Shown piece after piece: positions 45,065 to 58,184 of a DNA stretch of 64,000 bases. Numbering within the stretch: position 1 is the first letter of the stretch; every line of letters begins with the position of its first letter. This DNA comes from Typha latifolia (Eukaryota; Streptophyta; Magnoliopsida; Poales; Typhaceae), in the NCBI GenBank assembly GCA_019914945.1, contig CM034100.1, positions 11,853,096 through 11,917,095 on the forward strand. Reading direction: 5' to 3'. Both the position numbers and the translations under genes were made by a program. The notes beneath the pieces were generated by a model that did no database searches, was not told the DNA's origin, and saw only the letters and a program-made list of their open reading frames with translations.

Positions 45065-46980
45065 GTGCTTTATAGCAAGGCCACCACCGCGTACGCTTAT
45101 ATCGACAAGGCGGGACGGGTTGTGTTCAATCCCCGAACACCCACCCAGAAGGAGGCATCGCGGCAACAGACACCGGCATACGAGTATGACCCTTCACCAT
45201 ATAGACAGACGCTAACGTCAAACAAGGTCACAACTCGTGACTTTAGCTAGAGATTGACCAATGCTATAGTGGCATGGCCAAAACCTTCTTCAATAAGCAT
45301 GGCAATCGCAAGGTATCATGGGGAGCCCTCCGCAGCATACCCAATATCCTCCACAGCCTCCCCGTTCCCCACAAAAATAGAGGAGAGTTCGGCTATCCAG
45401 CAATATTGAGCTTCTACACCCGGATCCATGGCTAGCTGCAATGAACCGCCGCCGGCTACAATGGGATTCTAAACTATTGTAGCAGCCCTCGGAACCTCCA
45501 CATCTTCCCATGCACCTGAGACCTCGCCGACAAACTACGAAAGGCACCCTTCCCGGTCCCTGCGAAAATGGTGAAGAGTCCGGCTTCAAGGCAGCAGTTT
45601 CCTCTGGCGAGTCTGACAATTGGAAAGGTTCTTTGGATGTTAGAAGGGAGTTCTTCGACGAGTCGACAATCGTGCAAACCACTATTGAAAGGAGGAAAAC
45701 CACGCATGGCCACTGGATATCCCTCATTGGTGGTGAGGGAGATGATCCAAAATCGCAAGTTCCAGCACTTGGGCCGCCTTACACCACCACCCTATGCAAC
45801 CACGGCGAGTCGGCAACCAGGAAGAAATCACATATGGCCTCCAGCGACCTTCCACCATTCTCCTTGGTCGATCGACGGTCGACCACGACAGCATCGTCAC
45901 CGGCGATGACGTTGCAGCTCCCCGCCGAGCTACAACTCGAAGGAGAAGGCCGCAATCTTCCACCCATGGCAGCATTGGCCACTGATAGCCTCGTAAAGAC
46001 CTCATGGGCTACTACTTTTCTCACCCAGACGGCTGAATGCTTCTTGCTGTGGTTGCGACTAAACGAAGAAGAAGGAGATGAAGATTTTATTTTAACCAAA
46101 CTTAGCCTTCCATAGTAGTCGACCACTACCACCCCAGGAGAGACCTCGCTAGCAGCTATTTTCGTATTCCAAATGGTCGAAGGCTCCTTGCCGTGGCTGC
46201 AACGGGACAGAAAGAAGGACATGAAGAATTCATTTTTTGGGCCAACTTCGGCCTTCCATCGCCGCCGACCACCACCACACTGCCGGAAACCCTACTAGAG
46301 CAACTACCGGAGGTGGTCACTGCTCAGCCATAGCTGCCACGTGCCAAGGCAACTCCTATGGCAATGGCTGATGGAGATGGAATTATGGGAGAAATATTAA
46401 GGATTTCAAATTTTTTTGAAAAGCCTAAATGGTTAGAATTTCAAGATGGCTACATGGTTGGGCTTGACCAGGTTGAATTGCTAGACATGAGCTGGGTTGG
46501 ACCTAAGAGCCAAAGGGGTCAAGTCATGTGTGAGTCATCTCTGGACTTGGGGACTTAATTAAGTCAAATAAAGGACCTGATCAGAAACCCTCTACTTGAC
46601 TTAAGTCGAGTTTGCTTATACCAGGACACAATTGAGTTGGATCCTAATCTATGGATTAGGCAAAACAATTATGAGCAAAACCAATAGTTAGTTCGGCTGG
46701 TTGAACCTAACTCGAGTCACTGGGTGGACCTAATTAGGATCCCCCAACTACATCTAACTCGATCTCCCGAGCGCAATCGGATGCACCATATTTCTATAGC
46801 TAAACTGACATTGAATCAATTGGTTCGACCACCCGAGACCTAGAGGACTCAATGTAGATTGACTCGAATCCCACCTTGGGTTAGTAGGAGTACAAGTATC
46901 CAAGCTCGACTGAAGATGACCCACCGAACACAGCAAGTTTGACTCGAGTCACCTTGAGGACAAGGTGTATGGAAGCGTGG
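45065..46980 (+). other. Interior of F, origin unrecognised, ending in a pol tail
   Basis: Fills F between the WW fragment and the 3' LTR. Frames at 45065-45250 (YSKATTAYAYIDKAGRVV) and 45510-46115 (201 codons, no known domain) are open but unassigned. From about 46360 the DNA is non-coding, with recurring GACTCGAGTCA-like words. Just before the 3' LTR, CACCTTGAGGACAAGGTG encodes HLEDKV, the same pol tail found in B and D, followed by GGAAGCGTGGTGGAT as polypurine tract. F therefore kept both ends of the family and replaced the middle. Confidence 0.6.
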
Positions 46981-46985
46981 TGGAT

Positions 46986-47647
46986 TGATACGATTCGGAC
47001 TTCACCGATGATGTCTCGAGCATGGATACACTTTAGGGGTGTCTTTTCTGAATTGTCATTTTAGGGTTAATAATTGTCAGTTTTGAATTGTTTGGTTAGC
47101 CTCTAAAGGTGTGGATGGCAACCATGGGATCATTAGTTATGAATTGAGTTTTTGCCCTACCTTCTTCGTCTTCTTCTCTCCCGTTCTCTCGTTCCCCGAC
47201 GACGCCGCTTCTAACCTCCCTCGACCGGCCAATCACCCTAGTCCCTTAGGGGTGGCCCTCTCCTCCCCCTTTTTTCAATCTATCACTTGCCCTAAACCTT
47301 CCATCACCCATAACACTTCCACCACCACTTACTCACCGGTGCCACCCCATTAACGCTGGTCTACCATCATCCACTATCATCTAGGATATCGTGCCTCCAT
47401 CCATGGATCCTAAGACAGACTACCGATGTTTTTCCACTAATCAGATGATATCTCAAGATCTAGACATCTGATTTACCTAAAACTTGATTTGTTATAAAGC
47501 TCCTTTCTGGGGCTACATCATAACAAAATCTCACATTGATTCGATGGCGACATCTTTCAGAATCTATTTCCAAAGTTCCATATCAGATCCTATCAAGATC
47601 TGAAAATCAAAAAGGATAGAACCTTGGCCTAAGGGGAGATTGTATTA
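46986..47647 (+). mobile_element. 3' LTR of element F, array deleted
   Basis: 662 bp from TGATACGATTCGG to GATTGTATTA (terminal CA mutated to TA). It matches the 5' LTR except for a gap of about 280 bp that removes the whole GTTCGAAC array. The pentamers flanking F are ATCTC (43633-43637) and ATGTC (47648-47652), a target duplication with one change. Confidence 0.88.
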
Positions 47648-48187
47648 ATGTCGGGTACCACTAAGTCTATAACCCCTATCTCTCAATCATAATTTAATAT
47701 CATCTTGTGTCTAGCCTTTGTACTTGATAGTGTTACGCTTACTTAAATCAGCGCATGCAATGTCTGTCAGTACCTTTTGACCTCACGACCTCAACTTTGG
47801 CAAATAAAATATATGTAATATGTATACCCCTGACCCTAGGCTAAGTAGGTAAACAAGCACTGTCGAGACGATCATACAACATGCACATCGAAGTTGTCAT
47901 GCACTACGAATGGACCAATAAGCCATGCATAATTTTGAAGCAGTAAAATAACATAGTTATATTTACTAGTAAATAAATATCTACATATGCATGATATTAA
48001 TATGATGAAACCACAAGTAAACATCATTTCAATATTACACTACTCCTAGATTACAAAGGAGTCACTTGCTTGACATTATTTTCTAGTTTTCTAACTCTAA
48101 TTGTGCCATGAGATCATCCTTACATGATATTGAATCTACCTTGATAATGAAAGTGATAAACATAAGCACAAACCTATCTAAACTAAC
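47648..48187 (-). mobile_element. R1, segment 4
   Basis: Continues CGGGTACCACTAAG...CTCTCAATCAT as in R2 near 39330. It is lost or unrecognisable after 48187, where R4 begins. Confidence 0.55.
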
Positions 48188-49954
48188 TGTAACACCTATA
48201 AAAAAGAAAAAAAAGAAGGCCTAACATGTGGGTCGCACGTGCCGTCACCTTTCCTTTACACCTCCACTTGCTCAATAGAGGATCCTTATCTTCTGTCAAG
48301 GAAGGCTGGCAGGCCGTTCTGCACACGCCACCGACATCGTGTGTAGGGAGGCCGTCCTCAGGCAAAGGGCCACGACCCCTCCTTCCTCTCTTCCCTCTCA
48401 CCTTATCTTCTCTCCTCCTCTCTTTTTATTGGCATCCTCCACTTAAGGGTTCGTCTCGTCGGTAGGAGTCATCGCTACCGTGGCCGAAGCAGGTGATCCC
48501 GCCCTCTTTTGCGAGCTCCCTAGAACTAGTGCCAGCCCTGGAGCAGATAGGGATCAATTGTGGTGTATAACATCGAACAATATAGCATGTTAGGCAAGTG
48601 GATTATCAAACCCATATTTTTACTAAATGTGATGTGCTAAGTAGTATAAAATAATTGCCTATGACATGATAGCTAGAAGATTATAGAAGTATACATTATT
48701 TTAACATGCTGATTGACAAAATTATTTCTATTATGATTGCTATGGATATCCATCAGCATGCTTAAGTATGATAGTATATACTATTCCATGATAATGATGT
48801 TATTTTATTTTTCTTATTTGTGCTATATAATATTATGTCACTAGCATACGTGCACTATCATGAAAGGGGTGACATCTATATCTCGACAGTACCCAACACC
48901 TCCCTAGCTAGGGTAAGGGACGGGATAATTTTATTATTATTATATAATAAGGCCCATGCTTGAGATCTTAGTTTGTGGATTTTAGATAATCAGATATGTT
49001 GTTCGTCGAGTGATGGTCAATTTACTTTTGATCGATGAGAGTCAAACTCTTTAGGATATTTAAGATGGAAAGAGAAAATAGCATAACAAAGATCTACCGC
49101 TACCCAATGATGTAGGGTTGGGGTGTTCATTCTATGTTGTATGCTCTTGATCCTGCTATGCGCGATGATTCTGTTCTGTGCGGATGATTCTGCTATATGT
49201 GATGTTTTTTTTTCTTTAAGCAATAATTCTACTATGTTTGATGATGTTGCTTGAGCGGTGTTGCTAATTAGTGTTAGGCTGATGATTGTGGTCCTTAGTT
49301 TATGGTGACAGAATATTAGTCATGTTATTTGTCAAGCGAGGGACGATGATTTCACCACTAGGGACTATCCTTCCTTGGGGGCATTTGCGTTGTGTATTAG
49401 TGATGGTTGGTAGGCCTAGTGGCAGGTGTATTGCGTAGTCATGAGGAGGGTGGATAAAGTTAGCCTGTGTCAGGTTAGACCACGCTAACTACGTACGTGT
49501 GTATGCACTTATAATGTTTATCATAATGATAAGATATTTACATGTTCAGACATTTTTCATGATGGTGTGCTTATACTCATGTTATTCGGCTAGTGATAAT
49601 ACCACTTGCTGACTATTAGAGTCATTCATAGTTGATATTTGATACAAATTGATTGTTATTGTGACGAGAGCTCGATAGTAGCATTATCTATTAGGGCATT
49701 AAGCCTGTCTATTTCTTTATGTTGTACTATTTTGCGAGGCGATATTTACCCCTTGTTGTATCTTCTTTTCAACATGTACTCTTATTTGGGGACCTCACCA
49801 TTATTGTTGTATTCTGGATGGATTTGTTGCAGCCTGTGGGCCAATCTTTGCTTTCACTATCTTGGTATTATTTGGTATTTATGGTATGTTGTTGGACCTC
49901 TAGACTCCATGTGAACCTAATGTGGAAGACATGTGACAGGTCGGGGTTGTTTCA
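48188..49954 (+). mobile_element. R4: R-family LTR in plus orientation
   Basis: Starts TGTAACACC (48188) and ends GGTTGTTTCA (49954), the termini of R2 in reverse. Internal text such as TGGTCCTTAGTTTATGGTGACAG matches the reverse of R2 near 39200. No matching pentamers flank it, so the edges or the insertion history are less certain. Confidence 0.55.
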
Positions 49955-50600
49955 ATAATTACATAAATAATCCACGAACAACTGTTACGAGTTTGGGTAG
50001 GTCCACCAAAAAATTCTTATATTTATTAACATATAGAGTTTGTATAGTAGTAAATAATGGTTTGATGCCATTATTAATAGTAAATAATCTAATTAACCTC
50101 AAATTTATCATTCGACAAATTATTATCAATTTAAAATAAATAAATTAGATAATATTTAATTAACTTACTTTGTTAAAACTGAAAGGACGCTTAAAATGAT
50201 TATCAATCTCTAATTAGAGCTAATTCCCTATTATGAGCAATTAGTAGTGGCACTTTCACACCACAGAATCTTTTGTTATTATGGATTTATAATAAATATT
50301 ATAACTAAAAATAACAAAACTACCTTCTAAATATGATCTCTAATTAAGTCTCACGGGGGTTTACCCCTCCTTGTGAGCGCATCATGTGGGGCTTAGGTGC
50401 TTAACAACACACTATCGAGAACGAAGAGATGCAAAAAAAAAAAAAACATAGAAAAGGGTTTATAGATCACAACGAATACATCCAAATACATCAAAAAAAG
50501 GAGAAAACTCATACAAGAGTACATGCTCAAAATAAGATACAACAAGGGGACAACATATATCCCTTATACCAAAAAGTACAAAAAAGTATGAAAGGAAAAG
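49955..50600. other. AT-rich DNA between R-family copies
   Basis: No gene seen. It may be the continuation of R1, since its AT-rich texture resembles R2 around 39840-40140, but I cannot show this. Confidence 0.35.
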
Positions 50601-51188
50601 GGCTTATCTCCCAATAAGATAAATTGCTATCAAGCATCCCACTAGGGTGTTAATCAATTTGCATCATGTATCAACACAAAACCAGCTTAACGTTTACAAA
50701 GTGGCACTATTACTAATTAAGCATCATGGATAATAATACACCTAGCATAAAAAAATGCTTGTGCAATTATGCAATTGAGCATGACGTAAAATAAAACATA
50801 CATGTCATGTATTTGGCTAGCATAGTCCAACAAGACTACTGCTACGCTATCCACCACTTACACGTCACGCCTTCCACACAGTCTCTTGGCCACCAATACC
50901 ACGCTTAACGATCATAGTGGCACCCAAGGGAGGTAAACTCGAGCAGTAGAATTACCTGCCTGTCACTCGACAAGCAGCATGACTGGTCGTCCGCAACTAT
51001 AGATTAGGGACCCCAGTCGGAAGCCCATCACATAAGTTAATTTGACACATCTATATGACCAACTAAGCCACGGCTCCATATTATTGCATCACCATGCGAA
51101 AACTTACGAGCTGTCACTCACCGATGCTCTTACCTTGCATCATCGAGTACCGCTAAGTCTATGTTATCCTCCCCTCTCTACATCAGCC
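50601..51188 (-). mobile_element. R5: R-family LTR fragment
   Basis: Text at 50950-51170 (GACTGGTCGTCCGCAACTAT, ATTAGGGACCCCAGTCGG, CGAGTACCGCTAAGTCTAT) parallels R1 and R2 in the same order. It ends where element E starts. Confidence 0.5.
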
Positions 51189-53630
51189 TCTAGAGTTTGG
51201 TGAAAGTACTCTAACAATTTCTACCGCAATCCTTCATTTGTGGGCACCCGAATGCATCCGCGGTCCAACAGCAAACCGCCTCAATTCTCCAACTCTAGAT
51301 GGCGCTCCGGATCATCCAACACCTCCTATAACAATCTCAAAATATTTGGGTCAGATGTACACACATACCTCAGCTCGTCAAGGAAGGGAAAGGTAGGAGA
51401 AGAATAGGCTGCAAGCTCGGCGGTATTGGGTTGGCGCGATAGTGCATCTGCCCCTCTACTTTCCATTTCCTTCTTGTATTAGATTTCATAATCATACCCC
51501 AACAATTTTGTGACCCATCTCTGCTGTGCTGGAGTGATACGTTGTCCCATAAAGTATGGAAGGCTCCTTTGATCGATTTGTATAATGAATCATCTACCGA
51601 TCAAATAAGGCCTCCACTTTGTCACCCAATGCAGAATTGCTAACATCTCTCTCTCATAAGTCAATAATTGCTGAGCTTTTTGTGACAAACCCTTACTAAG
51701 AAAGGCTATGGGACGTCCTCCTTGCATTAGTACAGCTCCTATGCCAACACTCACATTCCACAATGAACTCTTTGGTGAAGTCCGGTAGCGCTAGAATGGG
51801 TGCCGTCGTCATTGCTATTTTTAGTTTTTCAAAGGTTGAAGTGGCTTCATCCGTCCATCTAAAAGAGTCCTTCTTTAACAAAGAAGTGAGAGGAGTAGTG
51901 ATCTTGCGATATTCGGTGATGAATCGACGATAATATCCGGTCAGCCCCAAAAATCCTTTCAATTAGGTGATAGTAGTAGGAATAGGCCAAGCGGTCATAC
52001 ATGCAACCTTTTGAGGGTCCGCTACTATACCATCCACTGAAATGATGTGGCTTAAATACTCCACTTGTGGTACTCCCCATAGGCACTTGGACTTCTTGAT
52101 CTTCAATTGATTCTGCTTCAACAAATTCAGCACCTCCTCCAAATGCCGCCAATGCTCCAATTCAGTTATGCTATACACCAAAATGTCGTCAAAAAATACC
52201 AAGACATACCTTCGCAAGAGAGGCCGAAATATATCATTCATCAGGCCTTGAAAGGTAGATGGAGCATTTTTGAGACCAAAAGGCATCACTTGGAACTCGT
52301 AATGCCCGTCCGGAGTCTGAAATGCATTTTTATGCACATCCGTCGAGTGAACTCTAATTTGATGATACCCGGCCCTCAAGTCAAGCTTGCTGAATATAGT
52401 CGCCCCTACAAGCTCGTCCAGTAGCTCCTCTATAATCGGAATAGGATACTGATCCTTGACGGTAATAGCGTTTAGTGCTTGATAGTCAACACAAAAACGC
52501 CATGTCCCGACCTTTTGTTGCACCAATAGCACGGGGGATGAATATGAGCTATGACTTAGTTGAATGAGACCTTGCTCCAACATCTCGGCTACTATCTTTG
52601 AGATAACTTCATTTTGCACATGTGGATATCGATATGGTCTCACGTTCGCTGGTGTAGCCCAGGGTACAATCTCTAAGCGATGGTCCGCCGCTTTCTTCGG
52701 TGGCAACTCCTGTGGCTCCTCAAACAGTCAAAAAAAGTTATTTAATAAATTAGATAATTCAATGGTAGTACCTGAACTCGTTTGAGGCTCATCTTCTGCT
52801 GGTCCTAACTGAAGAAGATAGGCCAAATCATACGCTAAAGGCAGCCCCACCATAGGGCTGCATCGCAGAATCGGAGACAACTAAACACCATCCAGCCACA
52901 CATCTTTGTTTCATTATTTAAATTTTATCCACATGCTCCGAAAATCAAATGAGACGGGTCCCAAATTCTGAAACCACTAAGTACTAAGGACAATATCCGC
53001 TTGTCGCAGCATGGTACACTTAGTTAGGATCTTTTCTTATTGTATTAGGAGTTTATTTTCATTAAAATAAAATTTAAGAAAATTTAAACATTTGATTTTC
53101 ATCCCATGGTACTATCTTTAGTTCGAGTACCTATCACAGCGCCAACGGATACAAGTCCACAATGATGTCGTGTCATTGCACACGTATACCAACCCTACGA
53201 CACAAACTCTCCGCCTTAACCTTCGTGCCGTCTCCAATAGCAACATCAAATCCCATGGTCAGTTCGGCATCCAAACCCAATCTCCTCACCAACCTCTCGT
53301 CTAAAAAGTTTTATGTACTCCCCGATTCGATGAGGATGTGCACATAATGCTTTCTAACGAGTTCGTCTACTCATAAGGTCCTCGATGCAAAAGTACTCGA
53401 ATATGCATGCATCGATATTTTAGCTTGGATATCTTCTTCCGCACCCACCTCAATGGCCGCCTCGTGGGCCTCCTCTGGAAACTCTCCATCATCATCAACC
53501 TCATCATCCTCCTCGAGACTATCGATGAGTATCATACTCCCGATCGGTTTAGAACACCAATGATCTGCCCTCTTCGTACTGTCATGACGATGTGTTCATC
53601 TTATTGATTGCTTAATCACTAAAGCTTTCG
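51189..53630 (-). pseudogene. Element E: chromovirus gag-pol fragment
   Basis: Minus strand: gag-protease linker and protease (about 53600-53140, HILIESGSTXNFLD, active-site Asp changed to Glu), a solo-LTR insertion at 53136-53012, the rest of protease (to about 52720), RT (52706-51963, nearly intact, with [23 protein letters not shown] and FFDDILVYS) and RNase H (51962-51430). The start of the integrase zinc-binding region (51345-51189) matches C at 11060-11240. It stops at 51189 within integrase. RT is the best preserved in the window; gag and both LTRs are missing. Confidence 0.87.
53012..53136 (+). mobile_element. 125-bp internally deleted solo LTR inside E
   Basis: Begins TGGTACACTTAGTTAGGATC and ends GTACCTATCA, like the ends of LTR-C (TGATACACCTAGTTAGAATC and CTCCTATCA). 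It is flanked by CAGCA (53007-53011) and CAGCG (53137-53141), a 5-bp target duplication with one change, and removing it restores the protease-region alignment. LTR-C is 810 bp, so most of this LTR, including the array, is gone. Confidence 0.75.
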
Positions 53631-53741
53631 TTGAGTATACTGGTGTGTAAGTGGACATTGCAACTTGGATGGCTAGAACTAAATTCATAGAGAGATTTTT
53701 CTTTTCACCTGGAGGACAAGTTAGATAGAAACATGGTGGAG
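53631..53741 (+). pseudogene. 3' coding tail of another gypsy element
   Basis: Frames give ATWMARTKF and FHLEDKLDRN, the pattern at the end of chromodomain polyproteins, leading into AACATGGTGGAG as polypurine tract before the LTR at 53742. The rest of that element is absent. Confidence 0.5.
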
Positions 53742-54216
<475 letters not shown>

Positions 54217-57200
54217 TTTCGATTATGTTCAGGTCAATCCCAGGTATTTATTCAAGTTAACAAGAACAATTAAATGCCTTCTTACTTCTGAGACTCGAAT
54301 TGAACACAATATCAAAAACAATTAGCATTGAATACGTATAATATTACTTTCACAACTAGTGGTGATTTGATGTCTAATCTTCATTAAACATTGCATAAAA
54401 TATCTCGGTTGTCATATGAGCTTTTGGATCTAATACACTCTCGATCGTGCTTTAATCCTTTTATTGCAGAACACTCTTACGTAGCTTATCAATGAAATAA
54501 AGAAAACCACTAGGAACTCCAAAAGCCAACACACTTATAGGTTTCGGTGGGAGCTAGGTTAGACTTTCGGCCAAGGAATTTCACATTAAAAATGAAACAA
54601 AAAGCTAAAAAGCTTCACTAGACTTTCTAATTAGGATTTCATTTCTAAGTTTGCCTGCTAATAAACATTCTTTTTTCTAGAAATTTCTATGTCCATGTAT
54701 TCCGTTGTTACGTAACTGCAGAAAATTTATTGGATAGAAAGAGAGGAGAGATATGTACGTGCACATACATGTTTGATATATCTTTGGAATACGTAAAAAT
54801 ATAAGTAAACAAATATATTGGGTGGAAAAAGAAGAGAAATAATTTATGGTTCATTAATTAAATGCTTATAATAAATTTACACTCGATCTCCTTACGTACA
54901 CACATGTATGCAGATAAAAAACAAATTTTATATATATAAAAAATTAATAAATCTGAAATAATAATAATTTAACTCGTTAAGTTGCGCCTAAGAAAGGTTA
55001 ATTTATTTCAAATGACAGATTGGAAGGACATGTGATCATGTATGTACAGGTGCATGATGGCTCAACTCCAAGTTTGCTCAGCTCAGTGATGAAATCACAC
55101 ACTTCGCTTGTGGTCAAAATGCTTCCCATAATTTTATAAATCACATGATGCATCATTATATATATATATTCCTCTTTAGGGCAAGATCACTCTTTTCACT
55201 TATTTAATGTGCTCTTCATTTGTTGGCTATGGTGCGCTAATATCATTAATAAGTAGTAAAAGTTTATGCTCTAAAAAGTTACAGCTTTTTATTCTTAATA
55301 TACTAAGGGTCGCTTGTCCAATAAAAAGGCACCAACAATAGTTCAGTAATCAAGTTCTATTGGCTTATAATAAAGGTCATGAATTTAATTCTTCATGAAT
55401 ATTAAGACTGATATGTATTGAATCTTTTATAGTCGCAGCTATTTTTTGAGGGGATTGACTAGCTTGAGTATTTATCAACAAAGGTTCCTCCCATATTCTG
55501 ATGGTGTTGATAATAGTTTATCAAATTAAGATTAACAGATTCAGAGTAATATTTTTGTCTAGATGTGAGTGGATCTAGAGACGTTAGTGATTGGTTGGGG
55601 AGATGCTCGAAACCTTCTTCCCCTTCCAATTAATGATGTCAATTCTTGTGCTCCAAATGGGACACCATGAGTACTTTTTCCTTCTCTGTGAGAAAGATTG
55701 GGAAACCCCATTTGTATGAACATGGTATTTAAAGATTATTGCATCCTGAGTTGCAAAACTATGTTGTGTTTCATGTAAGTATTAAGGCTATGTTTGGACT
55801 TTGGAAGGAGAGAACAGTAGATAAAGATGAGGAAATAATTATCTCGCATGTTGTTCGATAGAGAAGACAAGAAGAAAAAAAATCATAAAATACTCTTTAT
55901 CTCTTATAAATTGGATAAATGAAAGAGAAGAAGAGAAAATTTTATTTTTCTCTTTATTTCTCTTTCTTTTCCTCAGTTTTGAAGGAAAGAAACTGACCGC
56001 TAGAAGTCATTTGATAAGAAAACAAATCATTATCTCCTCATACTTTCTTTTTCTCCTCTCCTCCATCTAAATAGCGCACTAGTTTTTCTTTTCCATTTTC
56101 TTTCATTCTTTCTCTTCACTTCTTTTTTCAAAAGTCATTTTAATTTCTCTACTAAAATTTTTATCCACATAAGAAAAAAATTATTCTCCTCTCACTCTCG
56201 TTCATTTTATAAAATCTAGTGGGTGTTAGAGCTCCAAAGTTAAAAGTACTCTCTAACCTGATTGTTTAAATAAAATAAATTAGTGCTGAATTAAACCCTA
56301 AGTGCCCAAAGAGCGACGTAGGATAAGATATATATACTACATTTTACATCGTTATAACTATGTAAATCATATTATAGAAAGGAAAAAACTAATAATCATC
56401 ATAATGCTCTAATATTACAAAACGTTAGAGCTGCAGGATCTTTAAAGTGTAGAATATATATTTGGAGGGTGGAAAGAATATGGTGGTGGTTTTTCATGAA
56501 GGTAATATAATAAATAAGAAGATCATAGTTATTAATCAAAATAGTCAGTTAAAGAAATTTCATCTACGTTATTTTAGACGTCAATAGCATTTAGAAGGGA
56601 ATGGAGGATTTCCCTTAGAAATATTAATCTTATTATTTATATCAAGTATTTTAACAAGAATAAGCTCTCCAGTTAATTTTATTTTTTCGTTTAAGTTTTT
56701 ATTTAGATGGCTTAACAGGCCTGGTGGGTTGGATGATTACAAAACCCAATCAGATTTAAGCCGATAATTATCATCACACTCTATGAACTTCGAAGTCCGA
56801 AACCTCTAGAAGCTCTTAAGTTATATTTATTAGAAAAAAACATGTATTTATATTTCCAACGTTAGGAGCAGTTCCATGTCACGGGTGACGGGACATGATA
56901 TTGCAACGAAAATAATATCTTAATATATAGGGTAAATTATAATTTACCTCATATGTGATTTAGCTCAATTTTAATTTAAACCTCATTCACTAAGAATAAG
57001 AGTAATTTTAGAAAAGTTATTTTGATTTGTTATTATCAAAATAATAGTTTTATTTTAGAAAAATATTCATATGTTATCTTGTACTTTAAATAAGAATGTA
57101 ATAATTATTTTTAATATGACAAAAAATAAAGAAAAAGGATATAAAAATGTAATATCGAAATATGCTTCTATTTTATTATACTATTTATTTAAACTGTTAG

Positions 57201-57400
57201 AATGTTATTAAGAAATTTAAGTCAGAATAATTTAATATTAGATATTATAGCTTTTGCTAGATATTATAGTTAATTTGTGGATATTATTATTGTTTATAAT
57301 ATTTTTATTTATTTTAAAGAGTAATGTCATGGATATTATAGTTTATGCTAATTTATTTTATTAATTAAATATTAGATGAAGAGTATAATTATAAATATAT
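54217..57400. other. AT-rich intergenic DNA, mostly without features
   Basis: No gene seen. At about 55788-56080, CTATGTTTGGACTTTGGAAG and, reversed, GCGCTATTTAGATGGAGGAG form loose inverted ends around purine/pyrimidine-rich DNA, possibly an old MITE, but no target duplication was identified. Confidence 0.5.
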
Positions 57401-57686
57401 TATATTATTTTATTTTCTCTCGGTGATCTAAATAGAGTAAACTTATTTTCTTCTCCTATCAAATTGCATCTAAGCAGGACATGCTTAGATAAAATTATTT
57501 TTCTCTTAGTTTTTGTTATTCTTTCAGAGTTAAGTTGGAAATATAAACGTAAGTTAAATCGGCCAAACCAAAACACGGAGGTAAATTGTAATTTCTCCAT
57601 TAATTTTAAGATTAATCTCACAAACAATTTAATTAAACCCATGGAAATGAAATTACCAAAAGACCCTCATCCCTTCCAAAAGCTAA

Positions 57687-58094
57687 CTACGGCTTCGCAG
57701 CCACGTCCTCGGCGACTGGCTCGGCGTTCAAATCGAATCCCCTTTGGACAATGTTCTCCACCACTTCCTTCTCCGTTACCTTGGCGCTGTCATCTCTAAC
57801 GTCGCCCATCTCCTTAAAGTCCTCCCGCACGAACTTCGGCTGCCACGTGGCGCTCGTCGTCCTAACGCCGGTACCGTCTCCCGCCCTGCCGCGGCCCATG
57901 CACCGCCTCGCATCGCGCACGCGGCGCAGGATAGTGAAGAACTCCTCCACCTCCTCCTCCGTCGCCTGCCGTTCTCCTTCATCATCTCTCCAATCGCGCG
58001 GCCGCTTTGTCTGCCTCTCCGTCTCCTCCTCCTCCTCCTCCGCCTCGTTCCGCTCCGTGGGGCCGTCAACTCGCCGTTTGGCAGCCGTCTCCAT
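57687..58094 (-). CDS. NIMIN/NRR-type NPR1-interacting protein, 135 aa
   Basis: Intronless frame of 135 codons plus TAG. An acidic run (19-24) and a basic KRPR patch (30-33, possible nuclear signal) precede EEEVEEFFTILRRVRDA (46-62), which fits the NPR1-binding helix of NIMIN proteins (acidic, then EFF-x-I/L-L-R-R). WQPKFVREDF (84-93) matches a further conserved segment. The C-terminus holds FDLNAEP (120-126), a DLNxxP-type EAR motif that recruits TOPLESS-type co-repressors. Known family members bind NPR1 in the nucleus and restrain salicylic-acid-dependent defence genes; that role is inferred here. Length matches the family (about 110-140). Codons are GC-rich against an AT-rich background. 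The first ATG of the frame was taken as start because a TATA box lies just upstream. Confidence 0.85.
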   Translation of the reverse strand: METAAKRRVDGPTERNEAEEEEEETERQTKRPRDWRDDEGERQATEEEVEEFFTILRRVRDARRCMGRGRAGDGTGVRTTSATWQPKFVREDFKEMGDVRDDSAKVTEKEVVENIVQRGFDLNAEPVAEDVAAKP

Positions 58095-58130
58095 TCCGCC
58101 TGCGGTATCGTCCCTCTAGCTAACTATATA

Positions 58131-58140
58131 ACTATATATA
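58131..58140 (-). promoter_or_regulatory. TATA box of the NIMIN-like gene
   Basis: The minus strand reads TATATATAGT, ending about 37 bp before the ATG. If it is used, the leader is only about 10 nt. Confidence 0.5.
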
Positions 58141-58184
58141 GGAGAAGGACGATGTGAGACCGAGTAGAGCATTTCGAGGGTGAG

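Noticed and set aside
45510..46115. 201-codon frame inside F as a real gene
   Set aside because: Overlapped by open frames in other phases and on the other strand, with no family recognised; kept only as part of the F interior.
48183..49959. Target duplication around R4
   Set aside because: Flanking pentamers CTAAC and ATAAT differ, so a clean solo-LTR insertion is not shown.
55788..56080. MITE with CTATGTTTGG ends
   Set aside because: Inverted ends are loose and no target duplication was found; mentioned only as a possibility within the intergenic entry.
57744..58157. Plus-strand frames antisense to the NIMIN-like gene, plus two alternative minus frames
   Set aside because: GC-rich shadows of the coding strand with no recognisable family.
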